In this document: piece after piece, positions 5,660-5,666 of the stretch | How the letters are laid out: the number at the start of each line of letters is the position of its first letter | Numbering within the stretch: the stretch's first letter is position 1 | Source: Calditrichia bacterium | GTDB taxonomy: Bacteria > Calditrichota > Calditrichia > JAJRVZ01 | DNA: 5,666 bases | Direction: 5' to 3' | NCBI GenBank assembly: GCA_030634505.1 | Contig: DAOWAQ010000136.1 | Location: 1-5,666 of the forward strand | Translations under genes and position numbers: made by a program | Notes under the pieces: model-generated | Told to the model about the DNA's origin: nothing | Database searches by the model: none | Seen by the model: the letters and a program-made list of their open reading frames with translations, nothing else

Positions 5660-5666
5660 AAAGAGG
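5660..5666 (+). promoter_or_regulatory. Possible Shine-Dalgarno site of a following gene cut by the window edge
   Basis: AAAGAGG at the window end, six bases after the TAA that closes the extended tetR frame. If real, another gene follows on the plus strand and the operon continues. No start codon is visible within the window. Confidence 0.3.

Overview
This is a low-GC (AT-rich) bacterial window with two gene groups pointing away from each other around a 277-bp intergenic region. The minus-strand half encodes secreted redox and surface proteins: a multihaem cytochrome c with 11 CXXCH motifs plus one CX3CH, a second related cytochrome that looks truncated, an NHL-repeat beta-propeller and a small protein with Asp/Gly-rich calcium-binding repeats. 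The plus-strand half encodes a VIT1/CCC1-type iron/manganese transporter and a TetR-family regulator. Exported multihaem cytochromes suggest a Gram-negative bacterium that respires or passes electrons to acceptors outside the inner membrane. The clear Shine-Dalgarno sites and sigma70-like promoter fit Calditrichota, Ignavibacteria, KSB1 or Marinimicrobia-type lineages better than classical Bacteroidia, but this placement is an inference and weak.

Minus strand, in transcription order: the calcium-repeat protein (3978 to 3418) is followed by a strand-specific intrinsic terminator (3359-3391), so it is probably its own unit. After a 166-bp gap comes a three-gene block: the NHL protein (3251 to 2244, TTG start), the 12-site cytochrome (2254 to 578, TTG start, overlapping the NHL gene by 11 bp) and the short cytochrome (541 to 62). 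The short gene matches the N-terminal domain of the large one until about position 88 and then stops matching. It therefore lost, or never had, its third and fourth haem motifs. An unrelated plus-strand reading frame enters from the window edge across the same place.

Plus strand: a good promoter (TTGCAA, 17 bp, TAATAT) is followed at once by an 18-bp near-palindrome typical of TetR-family operators. Then come the VIT1-family transporter (4256-5041) and the TetR regulator (5073-5591). The simplest reading is a self-repressed metal-export operon. The regulator gene carries an in-frame TAG about 20 codons before the end expected for the family. The same frame continues plausibly to a TAA at 5652-5654, giving a normal 193-codon length.

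I see no tRNA, rRNA, CRISPR array or complete mobile element. The most notable points are the operator-promoter arrangement, the TAG in the regulator, the broken cytochrome junction, the wobble-paired terminator and the unusual CX3CH site. None of these by itself proves an undescribed system.
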